From Bacteroidota bacterium (GTDB taxonomy: Bacteria > Bacteroidota > Bacteroidia > UBA7662 > CANHCV01): 46,797 bases of DNA. Made by a program: the position numbers and the translations under genes. Of the stretch, positions 46,593-46,797 are shown in pieces. A model generated the notes under the pieces. The model did no database searches and was not told where the DNA came from. It saw nothing but the letters and a program-made list of their open reading frames with translations. Position 1 is the stretch's first letter, and each line of letters opens with the position of its first letter. The DNA lies in assembly GCA_947459245.1 (NCBI GenBank), contig CANHCV010000014.1:1-46797 (forward strand), in the 5' to 3' direction.

Positions 46593-46797
46593 TGAAAAAT
46601 ATCTCTTTTCTTTTCCTATTCTTTGTTTCTTTATTTTCGTTCGCCCAAGTCAAACCTACTTTCTCCGAAAAGTTAAACAAAAAGTACAAATTCATTCAAT
46701 TCAACGGTGCTATTGGTGATAAAATAGTTTTTAACCACGCCAATAGCGTAAAAGCTAGTCGCACAAAATTGGGGGTTTTCGATCAAAAAACCTTCAC
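46592..46797 (+). CDS. Exported protein, N-terminal fragment
   Basis: An ATG at 46592 overlaps the preceding stop (TAATG). The frame stays open to the window edge, giving 68 residues. It begins with a signal peptide (MKNISFLFLFFVSLFSFAQ) and continues with a Lys/Asn-rich mature part (FSEKLNKKYKFIQFNGAIG). It is cut by the window end, and no family can be recognised from the visible part. A GGAGGAGG run lies about 10 bases upstream inside the previous gene and may act as a Shine-Dalgarno, though it also encodes Gly residues. Confidence 0.65.
   Translation, partial: MKNISFLFLFFVSLFSFAQVKPTFSEKLNKKYKFIQFNGAIGDKIVFNHANSVKASRTKLGVFDQKTF

Overview
The window is a gene-dense, AT-rich chromosomal segment from a member of the Bacteroidota, most likely Flavobacteriales or a close relative. 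The assignment rests on several signs. A very large exported protein ends in a gliding/type IX secretion C-terminal domain. There is a PorV/PorQ-type outer-membrane protein, and small proteins of families I know mainly from this phylum (DUF3127, DUF6132, DUF5522). A bacillithiol gene (bshB1) and a fused DAHP synthase/chorismate mutase are present. Promoter-like sites match the phylum's consensus (TTG or TTTG, about 20 bases, TAnnTTTG). Most genes lack a Shine-Dalgarno sequence. The species cannot be named from the sequence. I saw no tRNA, rRNA, CRISPR array, insertion sequence or prophage.

Layout: 2-2307 (+) holds the end of an S41 peptidase and an acyl-CoA ligase. 2308-4136 (-) holds a glycosyltransferase and an LpxH-like phosphoesterase. 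4198-11612 (-) is a nine-gene block: DUF6132 protein, thioredoxin, rhodanese, OsmC, exported thioredoxin, ligA, dapA, M49 peptidase lipoprotein and an outer-membrane protein. 11797-23306 (+) is a 12-gene block with only 15 noncoding bases: speB, a deoxyhypusine synthase-like gene, bshB1, DUF3127, OmpH/Skp, fhs, pgi, manA, lipB, a short AsmA-like gene, a BaiN-type flavoprotein and rarA. 23290-30186 (-) holds the 1209-residue adhesin-like protein, gyrB and a DAO-type flavoprotein. 30292-31320 (+) is pyrD. 31317-34993 (-) is a shikimate block (aroA, aroB, DAHP synthase/chorismate mutase, small basic exported protein). 35035-40356 (+) holds purB, DUF5522, an unknown protein and a TonB-dependent receptor. 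40346-42610 (-) holds fmt, a YfcE-type phosphoesterase and a TrmH-type methyltransferase. 42654-46797 (+) holds a SAM methyltransferase, a GH3-family ligase, a PorV/PorQ-like protein, a small membrane protein and a truncated exported ORF.

Most of the window is housekeeping. The longest stretch without a gene is 184 bases (11613-11796), so no 300-base gap exists. The most interesting features are: the agmatinase/deoxyhypusine synthase-like pair, preceded by a strong Shine-Dalgarno and a small repeat; an SSB-like acidic tail on the DUF3127 protein; a thiol/persulfide redox cluster with a palindrome inside a candidate internal promoter; five genes whose -7 box lies 3-5 bases before ATG, implying leaderless mRNAs; a gyrB terminator that abuts the next gene's start codon; and four convergent gene pairs that all abut or overlap at their stop codons. 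I found no clear undescribed defence or mobile system.
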